Origin: Bacteroidota bacterium
GTDB taxonomy: Bacteria; Bacteroidota; Bacteroidia; UKL13-3
Direction of reading: 5' to 3'
Length of the DNA stretch: 64,000 nucleotides
Assembly (NCBI GenBank): GCA_040388375.1
Contig: JAZKBU010000002.1
Location: 141,221 to 205,220 of the forward strand
Shown: piece after piece, positions 1 to 8,935 of the stretch
Numbering within the stretch: the stretch's first letter is position 1
Layout of the letters: each line of letters starts with the position of its first letter
Notes under the pieces: generated by a model
What the model was told of the DNA's origin: nothing
The model's database searches: none
Seen by the model: only the letters and a program-made list of their open reading frames with translations
Program-made: the position numbers and the translations under genes

Positions 1-1
1 T

Positions 2-478
2 TTATTGCGTTTGGGTAATAGAGTAATTTGCCAAAAAGATTCGTTTTTATGTGCAGCCAAAGGCGTAGCAGTTGGTATTGAGTTTCAACGTAAGTTAGGT
101 ACCGGCTTATTTGGTGGCGAAGGTTTTATTATGCAAAAACTGGAAGGCGATGGTTTGTGTTTTGTACATGCTGGTGGTCACGTAGAAGAGCGCGAATTGC
201 AACCGGGCGAAATGCTTAAGATAGATACAGGTTGTATAGTAGCTTTTACAAAAGATATTGAGTACGATATTCAATTTGTTGGCGGTATTAAAAATACTTT
301 ATTTGGTGGCGAAGGAGTGTTTTTTGCAACCTTACGCGGACCCGGAAAAGTTTGGATACAAACATTACCTATTAGCCGTTTAGCTGGACGTATATTACAA
401 TACGGAACACGTGGCGGTAAAGAGCAAGGAAGTATTTTAGGCGGACTTGGTAATATTTTGGATGGTGATGGTTTTTAA
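2..478 (+). CDS. AIM24 / TIGR00266-family protein (5' end cut off by the window)
   Basis: This is the C-terminal part (about 158 residues) of an AIM24-family protein. The frame is open to the window edge, so the true start lies upstream. The visible part has the Gly-rich beta-strand pattern of the family, including [20 protein letters not shown], a [13 protein letters not shown] turn and the late [21 protein letters not shown] segment. In the family these strands build a single-domain beta fold; its biochemical role is poorly known (the yeast namesake is mitochondrial). It ends before a hairpin terminator shared with the convergent SDR gene. Family assignment is from recognised sequence; function is not inferred. 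Confidence 0.85.
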   Translation, partial: LLRLGNRVICQKDSFLCAAKGVAVGIEFQRKLGTGLFGGEGFIMQKLEGDGLCFVHAGGHVEERELQPGEMLKIDTGCIVAFTKDIEYDIQFVGGIKNTLFGGEGVFFATLRGPGKVWIQTLPISRLAGRILQYGTRGGKEQGSILGGLGNILDGDGF

Positions 479-500
479 TTAAACCGGTTATTATAATTAA

Positions 501-530
501 AAAAGGCTGGTGGAAACACTGGCTTTTTTT
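501..530. terminator. hairpin terminator with GAAA tetraloop, between convergent genes
   Basis: A 12-bp stem (with three G-T wobbles) closes a GAAA loop and is followed by a run of T. It sits between the convergent AIM24 and SDR genes. The run of A on the other side means it could also terminate the SDR gene from the minus strand. Confidence 0.7.
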
Positions 531-567
531 ATACAAATAATTTTCTCATTAAGAAATTAAAATGTGA

Positions 568-1374
568 TTATTTAAAAGGGCTATCTTTTTCTTTTGCAAT
601 GGTGTTATAAACCAATTTATCTAATATGCGTGGTACAAATTTTTGTAATAAGTAACTCAATTTACCTTGCATAGTTAAAACCTGATGAGCCCTTCTATGG
701 GTAATCATTTTGAGTATGTAATCGGCTACTGTTTCAGCAGGCATTAGTTTCTTTTCATCAAAAGGACTTTCGGCCTGACTTCTGGCATCTTTGTTTAAAG
801 CAGCATTGCGTATGTTAGAAGCTGTATAACCCGGACATATAACACCTACGTGTAAACCTTTTTTTAAGTTTTCAATGCGTAGTGATTCTAAAAAACCTTC
901 CATTGCAAATTTACTGGCACTGTAACCCGTACGGCCCGGCAATCCTTTAAAGCCTGCTACTGAGCTAACTCCTATTACACTGCCTTTTTCTTTTAACAAA
1001 TAAGGCATGGCATATTTGGTACAATATACTGTTCCCCAAAAATTGGTATCCATTACTTGCTTTATTACCGTTAAATCTAACTCCGCAAATAAAGCACGCA
1101 TGCTTATACCAGCGTTGTTAATTAAAACATGTATGGTATGGTACTCATGAATGGTATGTGCTATTAAATCTCTACAATCATTCTCATCACTTACATCGCA
1201 TTTCACCAATAAACAAGAAGCACCTAATACTTCACAATTGTTTTTTACATGTGTCAGTTTATCAGTATTACGCGCAGCCAATACCAACTTTGCTCCTTGT
1301 TTGGCAAAAGCATAAGCACAAGCCTCGCCAATGCCTGATGATGCTCCGGTAATGATGATTACTTTATTTTTCAA
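568..1374 (-). CDS. SDR-family oxidoreductase
   Basis: A 268-residue classical short-chain dehydrogenase/reductase. The N-terminal cofactor motif TGASSGIG is at residues 9-16, NNAG at about 87-90, the catalytic Ser in GVSSVAG at about 137-139, and YSASK (Tyr-Lys pair) near 152-156. A basic residue after the first strand (AARN) suggests NADP(H). The start is TTG: no in-frame ATG precedes it, and this start puts the Rossmann motif at the usual distance. The C-terminal tail is longer than in minimal SDRs and resembles the DHRS7-like subgroup. The substrate cannot be told. It lies 72 bp downstream of the thioredoxin-like gene on the same strand and may be cotranscribed. Confidence 0.9.
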   Translation of the reverse strand: MKNKVIIITGASSGIGEACAYAFAKQGAKLVLAARNTDKLTHVKNNCEVLGASCLLVKCDVSDENDCRDLIAHTIHEYHTIHVLINNAGISMRALFAELDLTVIKQVMDTNFWGTVYCTKYAMPYLLKEKGSVIGVSSVAGFKGLPGRTGYSASKFAMEGFLESLRIENLKKGLHVGVICPGYTASNIRNAALNKDARSQAESPFDEKKLMPAETVADYILKMITHRRAHQVLTMQGKLSYLLQKFVPRILDKLVYNTIAKEKDSPFK

Positions 1375-1446
1375 ATGGGGTGTATTGTATTTTGCATGTT
1401 GGTTTTAAAGTTAATTTAAAAACCAACCTATAGCGATTATAATTGA

Positions 1447-1983
1447 CTATTTCCAAACAATAGGAGTTCCCACTGCCGGCACTTCCGGAAAATCAGGTTC
1501 AATACCATCTAAAGCTTCTTCTATTGCATCTTCTAAATAGGCTTGGGTTACCATGTGTTCATTTTCCCAACTATCGTCAATAGCACCTTTATATACTAAC
1601 TCACGTTTCCCATTAAATAAAAATACTTCAGGATTGGTTTGTGCGCCAAATTTTTTAGCTACTTCTTGTGTTTCATCTTTCAAATACAAAAAGTTCAATT
1701 TATCCAGACCAAATTTATAAGCCGCCTTGGTCATGTGTTCTAAACTATCTTCTGGTGATTTAACTACATCGTTGCTGTTAATACCAACTATACCTAAATT
1801 ATCGTCTTCATATCGTTCAAACAAATCAATAATACGTTTGCTATATGATTGTGATATAGCTGAGCTATCGCAGGTAAAAACAACGACTAAAGCATATTTA
1901 TCAGCATACTCAAAACTTGAGTGCATTTTATTGTCAAAACCTATTAGGTTAAATTCAGGTAACTTATCTCCTATTTGTAACAT
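1447..1983 (-). CDS. thioredoxin-fold (AhpC/TSA-like) protein with a degenerate active site
   Basis: A 178-residue cytoplasmic protein (no signal peptide) with the layout of the thioredoxin-like family whose usual active site is FTCNHCPY. Recognisable parts are GDKLPEFNLIGFD, then VVVFTCDSS at about residues 34-42, GINSND, DETQEVAKKFGA and the C-terminal VGTPIVWK. The usual CxxC has become C-D-S-S. The family's further Cys residues (in the GAACTP-like and IGCSIKW-like stretches) are also replaced (GAQTNP, VGTPIVW), leaving one Cys. A dithiol reductase mechanism is therefore unlikely. A one-Cys peroxidase-like or non-catalytic role is possible. The ATG start is clear. Confidence 0.82.
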   Translation of the reverse strand: MLQIGDKLPEFNLIGFDNKMHSSFEYADKYALVVVFTCDSSAISQSYSKRIIDLFERYEDDNLGIVGINSNDVVKSPEDSLEHMTKAAYKFGLDKLNFLYLKDETQEVAKKFGAQTNPEVFLFNGKRELVYKGAIDDSWENEHMVTQAYLEDAIEEALDGIEPDFPEVPAVGTPIVWK

Positions 1984-2050
1984 ATTTATAGTTTTAATAC
2001 GTGTATAAAAAAGTATTGGTTAAATATTTGGTCAATAATAGTAAAATAAC

Positions 2051-4276
2051 TTACAATTTCTCCAACCAAAAGTTAAACATTTTATTATACAAATGATAAC
2101 GTGTTTTCCCCCCGCTAATTCCGTGGTTTTTATTAGGATAAAATTCGGAATCGAACCTTATATTTTTCTTAATCATGGCATCCAACATTTCTACTGTGTT
2201 TTGAAAATGTACGTTATCATCAGCAGTACCATGAATAATTAAGTAATTGCCTTTAATTTTATCTACATGGTTAATGGGTGAATTATCATCATAATTTTTG
2301 CCATTTTTCTGTGGTGTACGCATGTAACGTTCGGTATAAATATTATCGTAATAACGCCAGTTGGTTACCGGAGCCACAGCTATAGCTGCTTTAAATACAT
2401 CGGCTCCTTTGCTAATGGCTAAACTAGCCATATAACCGCCAAAACTCCAACCCCAAAAACCTATTCTATTGGCATCTACATAAGCTAATTTACCTAACTG
2501 TTTGGCTAAATCTATCTGGTCTTCAATTTCATACTTACCTAGGTTCAGGTAAGTACATTTTTTAAATTCCTCTCCTTTAAAACCAGTTCCTCGTGCATCT
2601 GCACAAAATATAATATATCCTTTATTTGCTAGTGCCTGGTAATAATAGTAATTCATACCCATCCACCTGTCAACCGCTAACTGATGACCAGGACCATTGT
2701 AAGCATACATTAATACAGGGTATTTTTTAGTAGCATCAAAATTTTGTGGCTTAATAACAAATGCGTTTAAGCTGGTACCCTGCGCGTTCCTTATAGCCAT
2801 AAACTCAGCTTTGGCAATATCAAACTCATTTAAAACATTCGTTAATTTTGAGTTGTTTTCTAACATTCTTACTTCTTTACCGCTTGCATTGTTTATGGTA
2901 TAAACGGGTGGTGTATTTATATTACTCCAAGTATTTAAAAAATAGGAAAGTGACTGGTTAAAAATGGCTCCATTCCAACCGTGTTTAGGTGTCAGCAATT
3001 TTTTGTTTTTACCATTTAAACCTATACTGTATACAAATCTTTCGGCTGAAAGGTTAGTGCTTGTTTTACCTGTTATATATTCCGGGCTTGAATAAAACAA
3101 TGTTTTTGTTTTTTCATCTATACCATAAAAAGCATCTACATCAAAATTACCTGCTGTTATTTGTTTTACTAATTTGCCATTTAAATCGTACTGATAAAAA
3201 TGGTTAAAGCCACTTTTTTCGCTAGTTAAAATAAATGTTTTGTTGTCTTTTAAAAACACCAATCTATCAATTATATCTAAATAATATTTGTTTTCTTCTG
3301 TATAAATTACATTCGATTTTCCTGTAGTAGTATTGGCCAATAGTATTTCTAGTTTGTTTTGTAAACGGTTTAAACGTTGAATAGCCAATATATTGTTATT
3401 ATTAGTAAATTGTATACGCGGAATATATATATCGGTTTCTTTACCTATTTCCATTTCTGCATTTAGCTGGCTTCTTAAATCATGTACTAAAACAGTAATA
3501 AAAGAGTTTGACTCTCCTGCTTTCGGGTATTTAAATTTGGTTTGGGTAGGATATAATTTACCATACATAGCCATTTCAAACTCTTTCACATTGCTTTCAT
3601 CAAAACGGTAAAAGGCTATTTTATCACTATTAGGGCTCCATTCAAAACCTTTCCAAATAGCAAACTCTTCTTCGTACACCCAATCGGTAGCACCATTTAT
3701 AATGGCATTTATTTTTCCGTCATTGGTAACGGCCTCTTCTTTTCTAATGGTTAAATCGTAGTAGTATAAATTATTGGCTCGTACATAAGCTATTTTATTA
3801 CCATCAGGCGAAAAGGTACTATTCATTACCTTATGCGTAAATGGCTGAAACAATTGTTTCTTTATTAAATCATATACATACACATTTGACTGGCTGGAAT
3901 GGCGGTAAATACTTTCGGCATTCGTAGTAAACAATATTTTAGTTTCATCAGTACTGAATTCAAAACTACTATAGGCTAATGGCTTGTTATCAACCAATAC
4001 GTTGGCACTGGTAATAATGGTATCAACCAAGTTACCGGTAGCAAACTCATAACGTAAAATATTATTGTCTTTATCTGTTTCACAATAGTAACGTGCATCG
4101 TTTAATGAGGTAAAGCCACTCACGCCTGCTCCTGCAAAACTGCCTTTAACAAATATATCTTCCAGTGTAACCGGCTTTTTATTTTGAGCAAACAGGCTTG
4201 TAACAAGGCTGAAGCAAATAATGGCACAACTGGTTATTTTTTTTAAGTTTAAGAGAGTAAAGTAGTTAAATTTCAT
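2051..4276 (-). CDS. secreted dipeptidyl peptidase IV (S9 family)
   Basis: A 741-residue serine exopeptidase with an N-terminal signal peptide (about residues 1-30, ending SLFAQ). An eight-bladed propeller-like region is followed by a C-terminal alpha/beta hydrolase. DWVYEEE (about 197-203) is the double-Glu motif that binds the substrate N-terminus in DPP IV. The catalytic triad is visible: Ser in GWSFGGY (about 610), Asp in HGTADDNVHF (about 686) and His in NKNHGISGG (about 717). Family members remove X-Pro or X-Ala dipeptides from peptides in the periplasm. The length is normal for the family. It stands alone, divergent from the SIMPL gene. Confidence 0.95.
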   Translation of the reverse strand: MKFNYFTLLNLKKITSCAIICFSLVTSLFAQNKKPVTLEDIFVKGSFAGAGVSGFTSLNDARYYCETDKDNNILRYEFATGNLVDTIITSANVLVDNKPLAYSSFEFSTDETKILFTTNAESIYRHSSQSNVYVYDLIKKQLFQPFTHKVMNSTFSPDGNKIAYVRANNLYYYDLTIRKEEAVTNDGKINAIINGATDWVYEEEFAIWKGFEWSPNSDKIAFYRFDESNVKEFEMAMYGKLYPTQTKFKYPKAGESNSFITVLVHDLRSQLNAEMEIGKETDIYIPRIQFTNNNNILAIQRLNRLQNKLEILLANTTTGKSNVIYTEENKYYLDIIDRLVFLKDNKTFILTSEKSGFNHFYQYDLNGKLVKQITAGNFDVDAFYGIDEKTKTLFYSSPEYITGKTSTNLSAERFVYSIGLNGKNKKLLTPKHGWNGAIFNQSLSYFLNTWSNINTPPVYTINNASGKEVRMLENNSKLTNVLNEFDIAKAEFMAIRNAQGTSLNAFVIKPQNFDATKKYPVLMYAYNGPGHQLAVDRWMGMNYYYYQALANKGYIIFCADARGTGFKGEEFKKCTYLNLGKYEIEDQIDLAKQLGKLAYVDANRIGFWGWSFGGYMASLAISKGADVFKAAIAVAPVTNWRYYDNIYTERYMRTPQKNGKNYDDNSPINHVDKIKGNYLIIHGTADDNVHFQNTVEMLDAMIKKNIRFDSEFYPNKNHGISGGKTRYHLYNKMFNFWLEKL

Positions 4277-4403
4277 ATATTGTAATTATGCTTTTGTAAT
4301 ACCAAAACGGCATGGTTTATGCAAATGCGAATAAACATAAACATTTTATAAAAACTAAAACCATTGGTGTAATTATAAAAAATCAACTTAAACTTTAAAA
4401 ATC

Positions 4404-5117
4404 ATGAAAAAAATTGCATTTATCCTGTTGTCGTTATTGGCTGTAAACAGCTTTGCACAAAACGCTACGCAAACCCCACCCCATAAGACCATTGCCGTTA
4501 CCGGAACTGCTGAAATGGAAATTGTACCTGACGAAATTTATGTTTCCATTACTTTACAAGAGTATAAAGATGGTGGCAACAAAGTAATTATGGAAACGCT
4601 TGAAAAATCGTTACGCGAAGTTATTAGCACTATGAAAATTGATGTAAAGAATTTAAGTATTGAAGGTAGTTACGGTTATAGAAATTATATACCTAAAAAA
4701 CATAAACAAAAAGATTTCTTTTTAAGTAAAACCTATCAATTAAAAATGAGTGACTTAACCAAGTACAATGAATTGATTGACAGACTTGACGATGAAGGCA
4801 TAAGCCAGGTATTTATTAGCAAAACTAGCCATAGCAAAATAGAAGAGTATAAAAAGCAAATGAAAATAAATGCCATTAAAGCAGCTAAGGAAAAAGCAGC
4901 TTATTTATTGGTAGCTATTAATGAGCAATTGGGCGAAGCATTGGAAATAAACGAGCAAGCCAACAATGAATTTTTCCCGGTATATCAATCAAACAGGATG
5001 TATAAAATGCAGGGTGCTTTTGCTTCGGGTGACACCAATGGAGCTGATGAAAATAATATTGACATGAAACAAATAAAAATTACCAGCCAGATAAGTGTGG
5101 TTTTTGCTATTAAGTAA
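4404..5117 (+). CDS. SIMPL (DUF541) domain protein
   Basis: A 237-residue exported protein with a signal peptide (MKKIAFILLSLLAVNSFAQ, about residues 1-19) and a SIMPL domain over most of the rest. Typical features are the opening IAVTGTAEMEIVPDEIYVSITLQE, the NLSIEGSYGYRNY middle, and the helical KAAKEKAAYLLVAINEQLGEALEINE segment. The family is periplasmic or outer-membrane associated and its biochemical role is not settled. It reads divergently from the DPP IV gene and is closed by a strong terminator. Confidence 0.88.
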   Translation: MKKIAFILLSLLAVNSFAQNATQTPPHKTIAVTGTAEMEIVPDEIYVSITLQEYKDGGNKVIMETLEKSLREVISTMKIDVKNLSIEGSYGYRNYIPKKHKQKDFFLSKTYQLKMSDLTKYNELIDRLDDEGISQVFISKTSHSKIEEYKKQMKINAIKAAKEKAAYLLVAINEQLGEALEINEQANNEFFPVYQSNRMYKMQGAFASGDTNGADENNIDMKQIKITSQISVVFAIK

Positions 5118-5143
5118 TAATTAAGCATAAATTTATATCCTAC

Positions 5144-5181
5144 AAAAAGCGCCTTATGCAAATGCATAAGGCGCTTTTTTG
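5144..5181 (+). terminator. Rho-independent terminator after the SIMPL gene
   Basis: A 17-bp near-perfect inverted repeat rich in GC in its middle (GCGCC), closing on a very tight turn, followed by six T. It ends the SIMPL transcript. Confidence 0.9.
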
Positions 5182-5359
5182 CTTTAAGAGAGTCTTTTAT
5201 AATACTGATTATCTGTGAATAGAATTTGTTTATCGCAAAATTTAAGTTGCCTGATACTTAATTAAGTTAACAGATTTTGTAAAATTTTTAATTTGTTATT
5301 AATATTACTTTGTAATTATACATAACAACCTTACTTTGCATACAATAAACATTAAATAT

Positions 5360-8300
5360 ATGAAAAAAATCTACACCTTACTTTTAGTATTAACCTGCTT
5401 GTTAATGACAAGTAACACAAACGCACAAACAACGGTAAACGTTATGGTGCCAAGTGCGGCAAACGGAACCTCCGGAAACGGTAGAGGCCCCGTAACACAG
5501 TTCTTATTCCATAGAAGTTGCGCTATTTATAGTGCCGCTGAGTTTACAGGTTTAGTAGCCAATGGAGACAGTATTCAAAGAATCGGATGGAGCATTTTAA
5601 CTGCAGGCTCTTCTGTTTCAGGAACCATGAAAATTTACTTAGTAAACACAACTGATGCTACCTTTACAAGAAGTTCAACATGGGCTACTTTACTTACTAC
5701 CCCTACAGCATTGACATTGGTTTATAATGGACCTATGACTATTCCAGCTGCCGCAACAACTTATAGCGTAGTGCTTCCAACCCCATTTAAATATACCGGT
5801 TCGGGATTATACCTGGCTTACGAATGGACACCAACTATTGCCGGTACTGGAGCTGTATACAATTGTAATACAGGCATTACTAACGGACAATGGAATGCAA
5901 ACAACAGTACTTCACTTCCAACAACGTTAGCTGCTTCAAACTTCAGAGCTCAAATTTTAGTAGGTGTTAAACCTGCCAAACTTGATGCAAAAATCAATGA
6001 AATTTACACTTTAGGTAAAATGCCTATTCCATACACTGCTCCTCACGCTGTTAGCGCCAATTTATCAAATATTGGTATTGATACTTTAATCAATTACCCG
6101 GTTATATTGAAAATAACGGGAGCAAATGCTTTTGTTGATACTTTCTGGATGGATACTTTAAAGCCCGGTGTAACAAGACAAGTTTCGTTTGCTGGTTTCA
6201 ACCCGACTGTATTAGGCAATAACTTGGTAACGGTTAGTGTGCCTGCGGATAGTAATAACGGTAACAATTCAAAAACATTTAACCAGGTTGTTACAGCCAC
6301 CACTTATACTTATGCTGAACCAACTTTACCTGCCATTGGTGGAGTAGGATTTACAGGAGGAACAGGTGATTTTGTGGCTAAATTCGCCTATTCAGGTGTA
6401 GCTAATGCAATTAACCAAGTCGGTGTTAATTTTTTTGGCGGAGGTATCTCTCTTGCCGTTGGTATATGGTCAAGAAATGCCATAACCGGGCAGCCGGGTA
6501 CATTACTTTGGCAGTCATCAACCTTTACAAGTGTTACCGGGTTAAATACTATACCTGTTTCACCTGCTGTTACTATTACAGATACTTTCTTTGTGGGTGT
6601 AATTCAATCATCGACCGTTAACGCGAATTTTGCTTTCCAAAATGAAAACCCTATTCGCTCACAAACCTTCTATTACAGATCACCAACAGCTTCCGGAATA
6701 TGGACAGATTTTGCACCGGCCAACTCTTTTAGATTTATGATTGAGCCAAGGTTACAGGCAGCGGATGATATTGGATTTACAGCAGTAAATTTCCCTTGTA
6801 AAATATTACCACAAGGTCAAACAGCTTTCAATCCTATTGGTACAGTTATTAATTACGGAACCAATCCACAAAGTAGTTTCCAAGTAAAATGCCGTATAAC
6901 AAATGCATCAAATGCTCAGGTTTATTATGACTCAACTATTGTTTCTTTTTTAAATATAAATGAATCATTACCGGTAACTTTCACTACTTTATTTAACCCT
7001 ACTGTTGCTGGAACTTATACCATTAAAACATGGAGTGACTTAACAGGAGATGCCAGCAGCTCAAACGATACAGCTTCGGCAACTTTTGTAATTAATAATA
7101 TTCCGGTATTAACCCAGGAAAACAGACTTCAGTTCAATGGATCAAACAGCTATGTGGAAATTGCTAATAAATCATCAGTAAAACCAACTACTTCGTTTAC
7201 CCTTGAAACTTGGGTATTAGGAAACAATGCATTACTAAATCCTGGTTGTATTTTCTCTGCTGATTCAAGTAATTCAGATACAAGTATTACTATTGAAACA
7301 GTAGGAAGAAAAGTTTTTGTAACACTTAAAACCACTAGTGGTGTATTCTTTTTAACCAGTAATGATACTATACCAACTAATAACTGGGCTCACGTTGCTG
7401 CTACTTATGACGGAGCTACTTTAGCTTTGTATATTAACGGTGATACAGCAGGTTCAATGGGTGCAACAGGTCTTATAAATTATAAAACCAACCCTATATA
7501 CCTAGGTAAAAGAGCAGGACCTAAATCAACCAATGGAGTATCTGCTCTAAATGGTGGTTTAGATGAATTCAGAATGTGGAATATTGCACGTACACAGCAT
7601 GATATTATTCAAAACATGCATAACAAAATTGCTAATTTCTCTGATCCTAATTTAGTTATTTACTATAGAATGAATGAAGGTTTAGGCAACGCCTCTATAT
7701 CTGATGCTTCTGGAAACTGTAATAGTGGTGATTTAATAAATATGGATGCTAACATAACCGGACTTGGACAAGTTTGGTTTGGTGGTTCTGTTATGCTTGA
7801 TACTATTCCAGCAAGTATTTTTAATATTTTTAACAATTCAATACAATCAAGTACTTCAAATAAAATAGCAGTGAAAGTAGAAAACCCTATTGGAAACGGT
7901 TCATTTGCCGTAACAGGATCTACTCAAGCCTTAATAGGTACAACTCCAACCGGATTTGCTAATAACAGTACAACTTCATGGGTTGTTTACAAATACGGAG
8001 ATATGACTTTTGACAGTGCAAGATTCGAGTTTACAGTTCCAAATGGTAGTATATTATCATCATCAACCAATGCTGATTTAACTTTAAATGGACGTTTAAT
8101 GGGCTTTGGAGCTTGGAATACAGTAAGAAGCACTGCTAATACTTTTGAAAGAGTAACCAATAACTTTAAAGCTAACTATTTACTTTTAAATACTGATACT
8201 TTCAACAGACAATTTGTTGTTTCATCAAATACCAACTCACTTCCTGTTAGTTTCATTTCTTTCAATGGAAGTAAAATGGATAGCCGTGTAATGCTAAACT

Positions 8301-8797
8301 GGATTACCGGATTTGAAACAAACAATAAAGGATTTGAAGTAGAACGTAGTATTGATGGAAAAGAATTCAGCAATATTGGATTTGTTAAAGGACAAGGTAA
8401 TAGCAATAAAGTTAACACTTATAGCTTCTTAGATGAAAAAACAGGTAATGAAAACACTATTTTCTATCGTTTAAAACAAGTTGATTTTGATGGAAAATAT
8501 ACTTATTCATCGGTAATCAGAATTGCTAATCAAATCAATAATGCATTTGATGTAGTTGAAGTCTTACCAAATCCTTTTGATAATGATTTAACTATTAAAT
8601 TAAACAATGCTTCTGATAAAGACATTCAAATTTCTATCTATAACTCGAATGGTATTTTAGTTAACAATAAAACTATAAATATTCCTTTTGGTTTAAATAG
8701 TATTAATATGGATGAAGTACAATATTTATCAAAAGGCTTTTATGTTTTAAAAGTGAACCAAGGCGGAAACATTAAAACATTTAAACTGATAAAATAA
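5360..8797 (+). CDS. T9SS type A secreted protein with CARDB-like and LamG domains
   Basis: A 1145-residue exported protein. I take the ATG at 5360 (MKKIYTLLLVLTCLLMTSNTNAQ, a clean signal peptide) rather than a TTG eight codons upstream. After a Ser/Thr/Asn-rich beta domain come CARDB-like repeats (about 200-320 and 480-580), which show the VSVPADSNNGNN pattern. A LamG/concanavalin-type domain follows at about 587-755 (NRLQFNGSNSYVEI, NNWAHVAATYDG, GGLDEFRMWN). The C-terminal 75 residues (from VEVLPNPFDNDL to GGNIKTFKLIK) form a type A T9SS sorting domain, so the protein should cross the outer membrane. No enzymatic domain is visible; adhesion or glycan binding is inferred. Two TTACTTTG sequences lie just upstream. 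Confidence 0.92.
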   Translation: MKKIYTLLLVLTCLLMTSNTNAQTTVNVMVPSAANGTSGNGRGPVTQFLFHRSCAIYSAAEFTGLVANGDSIQRIGWSILTAGSSVSGTMKIYLVNTTDATFTRSSTWATLLTTPTALTLVYNGPMTIPAAATTYSVVLPTPFKYTGSGLYLAYEWTPTIAGTGAVYNCNTGITNGQWNANNSTSLPTTLAASNFRAQILVGVKPAKLDAKINEIYTLGKMPIPYTAPHAVSANLSNIGIDTLINYPVILKITGANAFVDTFWMDTLKPGVTRQVSFAGFNPTVLGNNLVTVSVPADSNNGNNSKTFNQVVTATTYTYAEPTLPAIGGVGFTGGTGDFVAKFAYSGVANAINQVGVNFFGGGISLAVGIWSRNAITGQPGTLLWQSSTFTSVTGLNTIPVSPAVTITDTFFVGVIQSSTVNANFAFQNENPIRSQTFYYRSPTASGIWTDFAPANSFRFMIEPRLQAADDIGFTAVNFPCKILPQGQTAFNPIGTVINYGTNPQSSFQVKCRITNASNAQVYYDSTIVSFLNINESLPVTFTTLFNPTVAGTYTIKTWSDLTGDASSSNDTASATFVINNIPVLTQENRLQFNGSNSYVEIANKSSVKPTTSFTLETWVLGNNALLNPGCIFSADSSNSDTSITIETVGRKVFVTLKTTSGVFFLTSNDTIPTNNWAHVAATYDGATLALYINGDTAGSMGATGLINYKTNPIYLGKRAGPKSTNGVSALNGGLDEFRMWNIARTQHDIIQNMHNKIANFSDPNLVIYYRMNEGLGNASISDASGNCNSGDLINMDANITGLGQVWFGGSVMLDTIPASIFNIFNNSIQSSTSNKIAVKVENPIGNGSFAVTGSTQALIGTTPTGFANNSTTSWVVYKYGDMTFDSARFEFTVPNGSILSSSTNADLTLNGRLMGFGAWNTVRSTANTFERVTNNFKANYLLLNTDTFNRQFVVSSNTNSLPVSFISFNGSKMDSRVMLNWITGFETNNKGFEVERSIDGKEFSNIGFVKGQGNSNKVNTYSFLDEKTGNENTIFYRLKQVDFDGKYTYSSVIRIANQINNAFDVVEVLPNPFDNDLTIKLNNASDKDIQISIYNSNGILVNNKTINIPFGLNSINMDEVQYLSKGFYVLKVNQGGNIKTFKLIK

Positions 8798-8824
8798 ACA
8801 CATTAAAATAACCAGTAAAAAAAG

Positions 8825-8859
8825 AAACCTCTTGATATTAACTATCAAGAGGTTTTTTT
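8825..8859 (+). terminator. Rho-independent terminator between the two T9SS genes
   Basis: A 13-bp perfect stem (AAACCTCTTGATA and its complement) with a 5-base loop, followed by seven T. It separates the tandem T9SS genes into two transcription units. Confidence 0.9.
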
Positions 8860-8935
8860 ATGTCATTAAAAAAATATGACTTGCTAATTTCATTTTAATC
8901 TCGTACTTCGAAAAACATTTAAAAATAAAAACCAT

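Noticed and set aside
5336..5359. Upstream TTG start for the first T9SS gene
   Set aside because: The ATG at 5360 starts a clean signal peptide; the extra eight residues would disturb it, and a promoter-like TTACTTTG overlaps the TTG.
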